From positions 1 to 21,419 of IMG/VR virus record IMGVR_UViG_3300020204_000444: a stretch of 21,419 nt of DNA; one strand, 5' to 3'. The DNA comes from a virus. The position numbers and the translations under genes were made by a program. The notes beneath the pieces are model-generated. The model searched no databases. It saw only the letters and a program-made list of their open reading frames with translations, and was not told the DNA's origin. Each line of letters starts with the position of its first letter. Within the stretch, counting starts at the first letter, position 1. Of the stretch, positions 1 to 7,670 are shown one piece after another.

Positions 1-1401
1 TTTTTAAAAGCAATATGTGATGGTTTAAATAAATCTTTAGGAGGAATAAATAATTTAGAACCTATCATAAATGAAGATACTAATACTCTTTATATTATTG
101 ATACTACTCCTATCCCTGGTATAGGTTCTGAAACAGCTTCTTATACATTACAATTATTTGGGTATAATGCTTCTACTTCTAACTTTGTTAGAAACGTTGA
201 TTTAAAAACAGCTATCACCCCAGAATATGCAACTATGATTACAGTAGGAGCAACCGCAGGAGGATATGTTAAAGGAATAGAAGCTACAGCATTTTCAAAA
301 TGGAATGATGGGTTAACCGATAGATTTAAAGAAAAACTTATCCCGGGAAATGAAAATTCTCAAGAAGAAAACGGTGAAGATGAAGCTGCATCAAACTATA
401 TTAATAAATTTTTATCGGCTAAAGCAGGCAATGCTTCTCGTTATGGGTTTAAAGGGAACATAGTAAGTACCAATGCTAAAAACCTTCAAATAGACCCAGG
501 TGCTATTGAAAAAAATATCTCAGTTGTAACAGAATACTATAAATATTTAATTGCATCTCAAAAGAACCAACAAGGTGGAACTGTTGGGTTTATTCCGTTT
601 AAATTGAATTTTTCTATGGATGGAATATCGGGTATAAAGATATACAACAAATTACACGTTGATACTCGTTTTTTACCTAAAGCATATGGAACTGAACTAG
701 ATTTAATTGTAACAGGAGTTAGCCATAAATTATCAAATGATGACTGGGAAACAAATATTGAAACTACATTAATTCCTAAAACAAATGAATTAAAAGATTT
801 AGTTATTACAGCTGAAGCTATAGTAGAAGATATAAACAATAACCCACCTAAATACGATAAACCAACTATGACTCCACCTCCTAGTTTAATTCAAGCTATG
901 AAAGAATATGGTATAACTGATCCTTTAGAAAAAGCTCATTTTTTAGCTCAATGCAACACTGAATCCGCTAGATTTTCTGCAACAACCGAATTTGCTTCTG
1001 GAGAAGCATATGAAGGTAGAAAAGATTTAGGCAATACATCTCCTGGAGACGGAAAAAAATATAAAGGAAGAGGTTATATTCAATTAACAGGAAAATCAAA
1101 TTACATTAGTTATAATGACTATCTTAAAACTAAAGGTAAAACAGATGATGTAGTAAAAAATCCTACATTAGTAGCTACTAAATATGCCGCTGATGTATCT
1201 GTTTATTTTTGGAAAGTAGCAGGTCCTAAAGGAGTTAAAAAATTTTCCCAAAAAGCAAAAGAAGGATCATCTGTTGCAATAATTAACAAAATAGGATCTT
1301 GGATAAATGGAAAAAATCCCCCAAATGGATATCAAGATAGAATTAATAAATTTAAATACTATTGGGATATTTTACAAAAAGACCCTAACGCTTTTTCTTA
1401 A
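1..1401 (+). CDS. Baseplate hub protein with C-terminal GH19-like lysozyme domain (5' partial)
   Basis: The reading frame is open from base 1, so the gene begins outside the window; the first visible ATG (235) is internal. The visible 466 residues have two parts. The first (to about base 840) resembles gp27-like baseplate hub proteins, whose last beta segment has the pattern seen here at 700-760 (GVSHKLSNDDWETNIET). The second (about 875-1398) resembles GH19 chitinase/lysozyme domains: AHFLAQCNTESARF (catalytic-type Glu at 961-963), GEAYEGRKDLGN, then RGYIQLTG at 1069-1092. The likely role is a tail-tip hub that locally cuts peptidoglycan during DNA injection, as T4 gp5 does with a different lysozyme fold. 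A linker rich in Pro and Thr (PPKYDKPTMTPPPS) joins the parts. The lysozyme call is firm; the hub call is by pattern memory. Confidence 0.75.
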   Translation, partial: FLKAICDGLNKSLGGINNLEPIINEDTNTLYIIDTTPIPGIGSETASYTLQLFGYNASTSNFVRNVDLKTAITPEYATMITVGATAGGYVKGIEATAFSKWNDGLTDRFKEKLIPGNENSQEENGEDEAASNYINKFLSAKAGNASRYGFKGNIVSTNAKNLQIDPGAIEKNISVVTEYYKYLIASQKNQQGGTVGFIPFKLNFSMDGISGIKIYNKLHVDTRFLPKAYGTELDLIVTGVSHKLSNDDWETNIETTLIPKTNELKDLVITAEAIVEDINNNPPKYDKPTMTPPPSLIQAMKEYGITDPLEKAHFLAQCNTESARFSATTEFASGEAYEGRKDLGNTSPGDGKKYKGRGYIQLTGKSNYISYNDYLKTKGKTDDVVKNPTLVATKYAADVSVYFWKVAGPKGVKKFSQKAKEGSSVAIINKIGSWINGKNPPNGYQDRINKFKYYWDILQKDPNAFS

Positions 1402-1404
1402 AAA

Positions 1405-2343
1405 ATGTATTACCCAAAATCTCAAATAAAAACAAATCTTTTTACTAACGGTAAAGAATATATCCTTTCTACTACTAAAAAGGAATATAAAGGATATTAC
1501 TATGAAATTTCAAATGGAAACAAATACACAGGTAAATCCCCCCAAGAAGGAAATAATATCCTTTTACTTTCTCCAGATACAATTTTTTTTGATATCAACA
1601 CATCAATTTTAACCCCTGAAGCTGATTCTCTTACATCCCCAGTTAATAATTTAATAATTCCCCAAGATACAATCCCTAACCAATCTTTACCTCCTATTCG
1701 TTCTCTTCCTAAATTTAACCCAACCACTCCAACCACTCAAGACCAACAAAACGGACAATTTAATAGATACTTCTGTAAGAAAAACAATGAAATAAGATAT
1801 CTTGAAATAGATAAAAATACCTTTCTACAACTTCAAAAGAAAAACCCTAGAATAGCTTGGGACCTATACACCCCAGTTTCTTTAACTTGGCAAATTACAG
1901 GTAATAAAGAGCAAGTTTATAGATCAAATAAAGCATCTGCTATTGCTATAGAACAAAATTTAAAATGGTATGGTTTTTCTCAATACTTTCAAGATAAATT
2001 CTTAAAATATTACACCCCATTAACCCTTAATAATTTATACACTGCAGGAGGTGAATTTACTACTCAAAATGGGCAAAATTACATAGGATATTACCATATC
2101 CATGAAGGAAAAACTCCTATGATAGGAAAAATCCATACTAATACCCCCCATGAAACCTTAATCCCAACTAATTCACAAGTAATTAATAAAAATCAATCTA
2201 ATTTACAAAATATTCCAACAACATCTTCTCAAAATAATACTTTAAAAAATACAAATATTTCTTATCTCCAATCTCAAAACATGAGAAATGCAGGGAATAT
2301 AAGTGGAGGAGGTGGAAGCTATGGAGGAGGTGGAGGATATTAA
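1405..2343 (+). CDS. Probable virion/baseplate protein with Gly-rich C-terminus
   Basis: This 312-residue protein starts three bases after the hub-lysozyme stop, so it is almost certainly co-transcribed with it. The N-terminus (KEYKGYYYEISNGNKYTGK) has a pattern I associate with conserved proteins of marine myoviruses, near structural genes. The middle is rich in Asn, Gln, Pro and Thr and has no recognisable catalytic motif. The last residues are a Gly/Ser/Tyr tail (GGGGSYGGGGGY). No signal peptide or membrane segment is evident. Its position next to the baseplate hub argues for a structural or assembly role, but the molecular function is unknown. A promoter for the next gene begins seven bases after its stop. 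Confidence 0.6.
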   Translation: MYYPKSQIKTNLFTNGKEYILSTTKKEYKGYYYEISNGNKYTGKSPQEGNNILLLSPDTIFFDINTSILTPEADSLTSPVNNLIIPQDTIPNQSLPPIRSLPKFNPTTPTTQDQQNGQFNRYFCKKNNEIRYLEIDKNTFLQLQKKNPRIAWDLYTPVSLTWQITGNKEQVYRSNKASAIAIEQNLKWYGFSQYFQDKFLKYYTPLTLNNLYTAGGEFTTQNGQNYIGYYHIHEGKTPMIGKIHTNTPHETLIPTNSQVINKNQSNLQNIPTTSSQNNTLKNTNISYLQSQNMRNAGNISGGGGSYGGGGGY

Positions 2344-2349
2344 TTTTAG

Positions 2350-2381
2350 TTTGGCTTTTTAAAATTTAATTAGTATCTTTA
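2350..2381 (+). promoter_or_regulatory. Bacteroidetes-type promoter before DNA polymerase
   Basis: TTTG at 2350-2353, then 20 bases, then TATCTTTA at 2374-2381. This fits the Bacteroidetes vegetative promoter (-33 TTTG, -7 TAnnTTTG). The upstream part TAGTTTGGCT plus a following TTTAAAA recurs at the promoter at 4620. The expected start of transcription falls about at the ATG (2386), so the polymerase message may be leaderless or nearly so. Confidence 0.65.
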
Positions 2382-2385
2382 CAGC

Positions 2386-3633
2386 ATGTACTGGCTGATA
2401 GAAAATCCTCAACATGTAGATATTTTAGCAAAGATAGAATATGAAGTTGCTTATGTTGAAGTAATTCCTACTTCACACAACTTACATCCTGTTGAAAATG
2501 AAGTATGTGCTTTATACATTCGTCCAAGAGATGATTCAAAAGGATATATTATCCCAATCAACCATAGTGAAACAATAAATTCTACAATAGATGATTGTTT
2601 AAAGGTATTAAACAGTATAAAAAATATTTACGTAAGGGATAGAAAGGAATTTCTACATTATTTTTGCCTTAAGCATTGCTACCAATACTCACCCTCCCCC
2701 TATACGTATATACCTCAACAAACAACGGCTCACACGCACATTTACAACAAGTATCCAAACATACAATACTTAAACACAATAGTACCGATTGTAAAACACT
2801 ATGAGGTATGTGAACAAAACTATGCTAACTTTAAAGGTGAAATAAACCCATTTTACAACAAAGCAGCACTTGTGTTTAATCAACTAGAACGAACGGGTAT
2901 TAAAGTAGACCCATTGTTATTCGAGGAATACTTTGATCAACAAGTAAACGAATTTGTTTACACGCAATACAATTTAAACACGCTAACAACAAGACCATCA
3001 AATACATTTAATACTATTAACTTTTCAGCCCTAAACAAAGACAATGAAGAAAGAAAATGCTTTATACCCCGTAATGAGAGTTTTATTGAGTTTGATATTT
3101 CTGCTTATCACCCTACCCTTTTGGCTAGTCTTTGCGGTTACGACTTTAGTAGTGACGATATCCACTTATCTTTTGCTCAAATGTATGGAGTTGACTATGC
3201 CAAAGCAAAAGAGATCACGTTTAAACAGCTTTATGGAGGAATTTGGAAAGAATACGAGACCTTGGACTTTTTTCGACAAGTAAAAGCATATACAGACGAT
3301 TTGTGGAAAACATTTAATACAAACGGATACATTAAATGCCCTATTTCAGATCATAAATTTATAAAAAAGGATCTGGAGAATATGAATCCACAAAAGCTTT
3401 TAAATTACGTACTACAAAACTTGGAGACCGCAAATAATGTTCTTATATTATATGAGATATTTAAGATTTTGCGAGGGAAAAATACTAAACTCGTGTTATA
3501 TGTGTACGATTCATTTTTATTTGATGTAGATGAAAGTGAAATAGATACAATAGAGCAAATAAAACAGGTATTTAAAGATAAAAAATTACAAATAAAAATT
3601 AAAAAAGGTAAAAACTACCACGAAATTAAATAA
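2386..3633 (+). CDS. Compact family A (Pol I-like) DNA polymerase, degenerate exonuclease region
   Basis: A 415-residue template-dependent DNA polymerase, probably the phage replicase. Family A landmarks appear in order: LERTGIKVD (168-175); TTRPSN (201-206, equivalent to TATGRLSS); motif A with FDISAYHP (catalytic Asp237); motif B with AKAKEITFKQLYGG (272-285); LQNLETANN (343-351); motif C with YVYDSF (Asp375). In motif C the usual His-Asp-Glu is Tyr-Asp-Ser. Residues 18-62 keep the outline of a 3'-5' exonuclease start (VEVIPTSHNLHP, then YIIPINHSE), but the DxE metal-binding pair is absent. Only about 26 residues separate LERTGIKVD from TTRPSN, where bacterial Pol I has more than 100, so most of the thumb is missing. 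It is the first gene after a host-like promoter; the next gene starts five bases after its stop. Confidence 0.85.
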   Translation: MYWLIENPQHVDILAKIEYEVAYVEVIPTSHNLHPVENEVCALYIRPRDDSKGYIIPINHSETINSTIDDCLKVLNSIKNIYVRDRKEFLHYFCLKHCYQYSPSPYTYIPQQTTAHTHIYNKYPNIQYLNTIVPIVKHYEVCEQNYANFKGEINPFYNKAALVFNQLERTGIKVDPLLFEEYFDQQVNEFVYTQYNLNTLTTRPSNTFNTINFSALNKDNEERKCFIPRNESFIEFDISAYHPTLLASLCGYDFSSDDIHLSFAQMYGVDYAKAKEITFKQLYGGIWKEYETLDFFRQVKAYTDDLWKTFNTNGYIKCPISDHKFIKKDLENMNPQKLLNYVLQNLETANNVLILYEIFKILRGKNTKLVLYVYDSFLFDVDESEIDTIEQIKQVFKDKKLQIKIKKGKNYHEIK

Positions 3634-3638
3634 AAGTT

Positions 3639-4100
3639 ATGTACAATACTTTAGAACGCCCCTATCATATGTATGATCAATACGACTATGATTTTACATT
3701 TGATACGTTATTGATGAACAATAGATTGTTTTGTACTTTTACACCATTGAGTGAATTAGAGGCGTTGATTCTAGCATTAACAAATCGTTACAGTATAATG
3801 TACAATAAAATGTTTGTGTTGCATATTAAAAGCAATAACGAATATGTTATCACATATAATGTAGATCAAGGAAACGTAAATGACATTCCTGACAATACTA
3901 TTTTAGTACATAGAAAAAAAGAATCAAATACACTTTATACAATAAACGCGTTAAACGAGTTAATTAAAAAGTTAAACGGAGGTGTAGTTGATACTAACTT
4001 TTCAGTAAATTGGCAACATTATAGAAATTGTATATTGTTAACTCAACACAATGAGATTAAACAATTAAATACAAAGATTTTTAAAATTGTTGAACTGTGA
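3639..4100 (+). CDS. Hypothetical protein after DNA polymerase
   Basis: This 153-residue protein has no recognised domain. It starts five bases after the polymerase stop, with the start context AAAAGTTATG that recurs at other genes here. It is rich in Asn, Tyr and Leu, has no membrane segment, and ends in a pattern (NWQHYRNCILL, then LNTKIFKIVEL) I associate with an uncharacterised family in Bacteroidetes-type myophages. Tight coupling to the small polymerase raises the possibility of an accessory subunit, but nothing in the sequence proves it. The stop codon overlaps the GTG start of the next gene. Confidence 0.6.
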   Translation: MYNTLERPYHMYDQYDYDFTFDTLLMNNRLFCTFTPLSELEALILALTNRYSIMYNKMFVLHIKSNNEYVITYNVDQGNVNDIPDNTILVHRKKESNTLYTINALNELIKKLNGGVVDTNFSVNWQHYRNCILLTQHNEIKQLNTKIFKIVEL

Positions 4101-4615
4101 AAAAATCTCAATTAAAGCAAATTATTAGAGAAGAAATACAAAAAGTATTATCTACTATCCCAACTATTGAATTAAATACTTCTTTTCTTCAATCTCAAGA
4201 TGATTTTGAAAGAGGAGGGGATACAGGATATACTGTATGGAAACCCGAATTCAAAAATGGTTTAAAAGCAACCCAACAAAATTTTAAATCATCTGGTAAA
4301 CCTGCTATTCCTGCTCAAAAAATACCATTTGAGATGATAGATACTATGAGTGATGAAGGAGGAGATATACCTTATATTAATGTTAAATTTAAAAAACCAC
4401 TAAATGAAATTTTTATAGATTTAGATGATTATGATCCTGAAGAGTTTGGTGTAGAAGATTTTGATAAATTTGATGAAATAGTTGAATCTAAACCCAACCC
4501 AACATTACAGGATGTTTCTGAATTAATTGATTTAAAAAATAAAAATTTAAGTTTTTATGGATGTTATGTTTTGGATATTAAACCAAACGAAATAATTAAA
4601 ATTTCAAAGAAATAA
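4097..4615 (+). CDS. Hypothetical protein with N-terminal amphipathic helix (LKQIIREEI)
   Basis: 172 residues, starting at GTG (4097) in a four-base overlap (GTGA) with the previous stop. The N-terminus MKKSQLKQIIREEIQKVLS is a short basic amphipathic helix; similar leaders precede otherwise unrelated proteins in marine phages. The rest is acidic (for example DLDDYDPEEFGVEDFDKFD) and matches no domain I recognise. A comparable leader (MIKLTNLLKEII) occurs on the gene at 9977. The gene is AT-richer than its replication neighbours, so it may be an inserted accessory gene. A capsid-targeting leader, as on T4 internal proteins, is a possible but untested explanation. Confidence 0.6.
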   Translation: MKKSQLKQIIREEIQKVLSTIPTIELNTSFLQSQDDFERGGDTGYTVWKPEFKNGLKATQQNFKSSGKPAIPAQKIPFEMIDTMSDEGGDIPYINVKFKKPLNEIFIDLDDYDPEEFGVEDFDKFDEIVESKPNPTLQDVSELIDLKNKNLSFYGCYVLDIKPNEIIKISKK

Positions 4616-4621
4616 AAATAG

Positions 4622-4653
4622 TTTGGCTATTTAAAAAAAGGTTATTATATTAA
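4622..4653 (+). promoter_or_regulatory. Bacteroidetes-type promoter before SSB
   Basis: TTTG at 4622-4625, a 20-base spacer, then TATATTAA at 4646-4653, one base off TAnnTTTA. The segment TAGTTTGGCT followed by TTTAAAA is shared with the polymerase promoter, which makes chance unlikely. It predicts a leader of roughly 24 bases containing AAAATAGTTATAT just before the start codon. Confidence 0.6.
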
Positions 4654-4681
4654 ACGTTGTAAACAATAAAAATAGTTATAT

Positions 4682-5506
4682 ATGAATCTCGATGCAATCA
4701 AGAAAAAACTTGAATCAATGCAAAAAACCTCTAATGGAGGATCTAACAATTCAAGTAACGTCAAGCGTTTTAAACCAACGATTGGCAAACAAACAATCCG
4801 TATTGTACCTTTTAAATACAATAAGGAATTTCCATTTACGGAAATGAAATTTTATTACGGAATTGGAAGCCGTAAAGTAATCGCTTCACCTTTAAACTGG
4901 GGTGAAAAGGATCCAATTGCAGAATTTGCAAAACAATTACGTGGAACAAACGACAAAGAAAATTGGCGTTTAGCTAAAAAATTAGATCCGAAAACTCGTA
5001 TCTACGCTCCTGTAATTGTACGTGGTGAAGAATCTGAAGGTGTTCAATTGTGGGAATTTGGTAAAGAAATTTACGAAGCATTTTTGCAAATGGCTGCTGA
5101 TGAAGAAGTAGGTGATTTTACAGATATTATGTCTGGTAGAGACATTAAGTTGGTTACTGTAGGACCTGAATCAACAGGAACAGCTTACAATAAAACAACT
5201 ATTGCTCCGTCAATGAAAACATCTGCACTATCTGAAGATTCTAAACAAATTGAAAAATGGTTAGAAGAGCAAGAAAATCCAAAAGATATGTACAAGCCGC
5301 TTCCATTTGATACAATCAAACAAGCACTTCAAGAATGGTTAGATCCTGAAGCAGAGGAAGAAGAAGCAACAACTGAACCTGCAGACGAAATAAAAGAAGA
5401 ACCTAAGTCAAATTACAGTTTATCTACTAAACCAGCAGTTAAAAAATCAAAAGCAGAAGCATTTGACGATTTGTTTGGTGAGGATGATGATGATGCTCCA
5501 TTTTAA
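4682..5506 (+). CDS. Single-stranded DNA-binding protein (T4 gp32-like)
   Basis: 274 residues with gp32-family architecture: a basic N-terminal arm (MNLDAIKKKLESMQ), a Gly/Ser/Asn linker, an OB-fold core (about 28-190, with KQTIRIVPFKYN, FTEMKFYYGIG, SPLNWGEKDPIAEF and QLWEFGKEIYEAF), and a long acidic C-terminal tail. It should coat single-stranded DNA and organise polymerase, helicase and recombinase at the fork. The core has no cysteine, so the zinc site of T4 gp32 is absent. The last residues are DDDDAPF, close to the DDDIPF tip of bacterial SSB. It is first in an operon with uvsX-like and exonuclease genes, under its own promoter. Confidence 0.88.
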   Translation: MNLDAIKKKLESMQKTSNGGSNNSSNVKRFKPTIGKQTIRIVPFKYNKEFPFTEMKFYYGIGSRKVIASPLNWGEKDPIAEFAKQLRGTNDKENWRLAKKLDPKTRIYAPVIVRGEESEGVQLWEFGKEIYEAFLQMAADEEVGDFTDIMSGRDIKLVTVGPESTGTAYNKTTIAPSMKTSALSEDSKQIEKWLEEQENPKDMYKPLPFDTIKQALQEWLDPEAEEEEATTEPADEIKEEPKSNYSLSTKPAVKKSKAEAFDDLFGEDDDDAPF

Positions 5507-5521
5507 TTAAGTAAATAAGTT

Positions 5522-6607
5522 ATGGCTAAAGGAAGAAAATCGCTTACTGAAGCGGCGGGTAATGAACTAAAATCCGCGTTCAATTTAGATAAATTTAAGG
5601 CGAATAAAGGTTTAGCATCAAATGTTAAATTTAAAGAGCAAAGATGGATTCCATTTTCACCTGCTCTTCAAGAAGCATTGTCTATCCCTGGTATTCCTAT
5701 GGGACATAATTCAATGGTTCGAGGTAAAAGTAACACAGGTAAATCAACTATGACTATTGAAGTAGCAGTTAATGCTCAAAAGATGGGAATATTACCTGTG
5801 TTGATTATTACCGAAATGAAACACGATTGGAACCACTGGAAAACAATGGGTTTTGAAATCGAAGATGTAGTTGATATGGAAACTGGTGAGATTATTGATC
5901 AAACAGGTTTCTTTATTTACCGAGATAGAAGTTCATTAAATTCAATTGAAGATATTGCTGAGTTTATTATCGACTTACTAGCCGAACAGAAAAAAGGTAA
6001 TCTACCATATGATTTACTATTCCTTTGGGATTCAGTTGGTTCAATTCCATGTCAAATGTCAATTGAACAAGGTAAAAATAATCCAATGTGGAACGCAGGA
6101 GCTATTGCAACTCAATTCGGTAATTTTATTAATCAACAGATTGTAATGTCTCGCAAAGAAAGCTCAAAATACACAAATACTTTATTTGTTGTAAATAAAG
6201 TAGGCGTTGCTCCGGCTTTAACTCCTATGTCACAACCTAGGATGACAAATAAAGGTGGAGATACATTTTACTATGACGTGTCATTGTGTTTAACCTTTGG
6301 AAATGTTACAAATGCTGGTACTTCTAAACTTAACGCTGTTAAAGACAAGAAAAAAGTTGAATTTGCATTACGTACAAAAATTGCTTGTGATAAAAACCAT
6401 ATTAATGGAATTACTACAATGGGTACTATTGTTTCAACAGTACATGGATTCATTAAAGATGATCCAAACGCAATTAAAAAGTACAAAGATGCTCACGTTC
6501 ACGAATGGGCAGATATTTTAGGAAAAGGTAATTATACAGTACAGGAAGACAATAGTGAGTGGGACGAAAAAGCACCTACACCTGATTTATTTGAAAACGA
6601 AGATTAA
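5522..6607 (+). CDS. uvsX: UvsX/RecA-like recombinase
   Basis: A 361-residue RecA-fold ATPase that should form filaments on single-stranded DNA and drive strand exchange for recombination-dependent replication and repair. Walker A is GKSNTGKST (68-76); a Glu in LIITEMK (98) lies where RecA has its catalytic Glu; Walker B is LLFLWD (165-170) followed by SVGSIP; a loop with SQPRMTNKGGDTFYYD follows. The C-terminus is acidic. The start ATG is preceded by AAATAAGTT. It follows SSB by 15 bases, the pairing expected since gp32 and UvsX work together in T4. The symbol is given by homology of role; gp32-UvsX neighbourhood supports UvsX rather than host RecA. Confidence 0.88.
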   Translation: MAKGRKSLTEAAGNELKSAFNLDKFKANKGLASNVKFKEQRWIPFSPALQEALSIPGIPMGHNSMVRGKSNTGKSTMTIEVAVNAQKMGILPVLIITEMKHDWNHWKTMGFEIEDVVDMETGEIIDQTGFFIYRDRSSLNSIEDIAEFIIDLLAEQKKGNLPYDLLFLWDSVGSIPCQMSIEQGKNNPMWNAGAIATQFGNFINQQIVMSRKESSKYTNTLFVVNKVGVAPALTPMSQPRMTNKGGDTFYYDVSLCLTFGNVTNAGTSKLNAVKDKKKVEFALRTKIACDKNHINGITTMGTIVSTVHGFIKDDPNAIKKYKDAHVHEWADILGKGNYTVQEDNSEWDEKAPTPDLFENED

Positions 6608-6608
6608 T

Positions 6609-7640
6609 ATGAAAAAAAACCTCTTAAACCTCTTAGATAACATACAAGAACACGGGGAAGAAACCCCACAATCGGAGCGCTACCTGCTTATAGATGGACT
6701 CAATCTCTTCTTTCGAAATTTTAGTGCAATTAATGCAGTCAATTCAAACGGAGTCCATATAGGGGGTTTAGGAGGATTTTTTCGTTCTTTGGGGGCTTTA
6801 ATTCGCACCATTCAACCAACCCAAGTTTATGTTGTGTTTGATGGTGCGGGTTCCTCCAATAATAGAAAAAATATTATACCGGAATATAAATCTGCAAGAA
6901 ATATAACTCGAGTAACAAAACATGAATTGTTTGATAGTTTGGAAGAAGAAGACGACTCTAAAGTAGATCAAATTGTTCGAATCATTCAATATTTAAAAAC
7001 ACTACCTGTTAAAACAATATCTTTACCTCGAGTAGAAGCAGATGATATTATTGCATATTTAAGTGATACATTGCCTACAAAACCTAAAGATAGAGTATTC
7101 ATAGTATCCAGTGACAAAGACTATTTACAGTTGGTAACCGAAAAAGTAATCGTTTATCGCCCAATTGAAAAAGAATATTACACTACAGATACTGTAAAAG
7201 AAAAATTTAATATTCCTCCCCACAATTTTTTATTATACAAATTGTTGATAGGTGATAATTCCGATGGAATTATAGGTATTAAGGGATTAGGACCTAAAGG
7301 TTTATTTAAAAAATTCCCTGAATTAGCTGAACGTGATTTATCGTTTGATGATCTGCTAGATATAGCGGAAGCTAAATTAAAAGAACATATTGTGTATGCA
7401 AGAGTGTTACATGATGTTCCCCTATTAGAAGACAAATACAAAGTCATGGATTTATCTAATCCTATGATGAGCGATACAGATAAAATGTTTATAGATAAGT
7501 TTGTTGAAACAACCCACTTAAACTTTTTACCTCACACATTTGTTGAAATGTGCAACGAAGACCAAATTGGAAACTTAATTCGAAATACTGAATTCTGGGT
7601 TCAAGATGTTTTCAAAGATTTGTTGGTTACCCGACAATAA
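6609..7640 (+). CDS. 5'-3' exonuclease / RNase H (FEN-type)
   Basis: 343 residues starting at ATG 6609, one base after the uvsX stop; an in-frame ATG at 6555 lies inside uvsX and was not used. Metal-binding acidic residues of the PIN/FEN nuclease fold are all present: Asp29 in LLIDGLN, Asp78 in VVFDG, Glu143/Asp145/Asp146 in VEADD, Asp169/Asp171 in SSDKDY, then GDNSDG (215-220). A helix-3-turn-helix segment follows (GIKGLGPK, 223-230) that grips DNA. The enzyme should remove RNA primers and flaps from lagging strands, like T4 Rnh or the N-terminal domain of Pol I; the small polymerase in this window has no such domain of its own. Length fits stand-alone phage FENs (about 300-350). Confidence 0.88.
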   Translation: MKKNLLNLLDNIQEHGEETPQSERYLLIDGLNLFFRNFSAINAVNSNGVHIGGLGGFFRSLGALIRTIQPTQVYVVFDGAGSSNNRKNIIPEYKSARNITRVTKHELFDSLEEEDDSKVDQIVRIIQYLKTLPVKTISLPRVEADDIIAYLSDTLPTKPKDRVFIVSSDKDYLQLVTEKVIVYRPIEKEYYTTDTVKEKFNIPPHNFLLYKLLIGDNSDGIIGIKGLGPKGLFKKFPELAERDLSFDDLLDIAEAKLKEHIVYARVLHDVPLLEDKYKVMDLSNPMMSDTDKMFIDKFVETTHLNFLPHTFVEMCNEDQIGNLIRNTEFWVQDVFKDLLVTRQ

Positions 7641-7653
7641 GTTATTAAATTTA
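7623..7653 (+). promoter_or_regulatory. Bacteroidetes-type promoter before helicase
   Basis: TTG at 7623-7625, 20 bases, then TAAATTTA at 7646-7653. The -33 part lies inside the end of the exonuclease gene. Spacing is identical to the other three candidates in the window. The predicted leader is about 13 bases and contains AGTTAT before the ATG. Confidence 0.5.
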
Positions 7654-7670
7654 AATAAAAGTTATAATAT

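Noticed and set aside
3044-3283. Open frame of 79 codons inside the polymerase gene, reading like a hydrophobic membrane protein
   Set aside because: It lies wholly in another frame of the polymerase motif A/B region, where T-rich codons give hydrophobic residues by default; no own start context or promoter.
6555-6608. Earlier in-frame ATG for the 5'-3' exonuclease
   Set aside because: It lies inside the uvsX gene and adds 18 residues unlike the family; ATG 6609 sits one base after the uvsX stop and gives a typical N-terminus.
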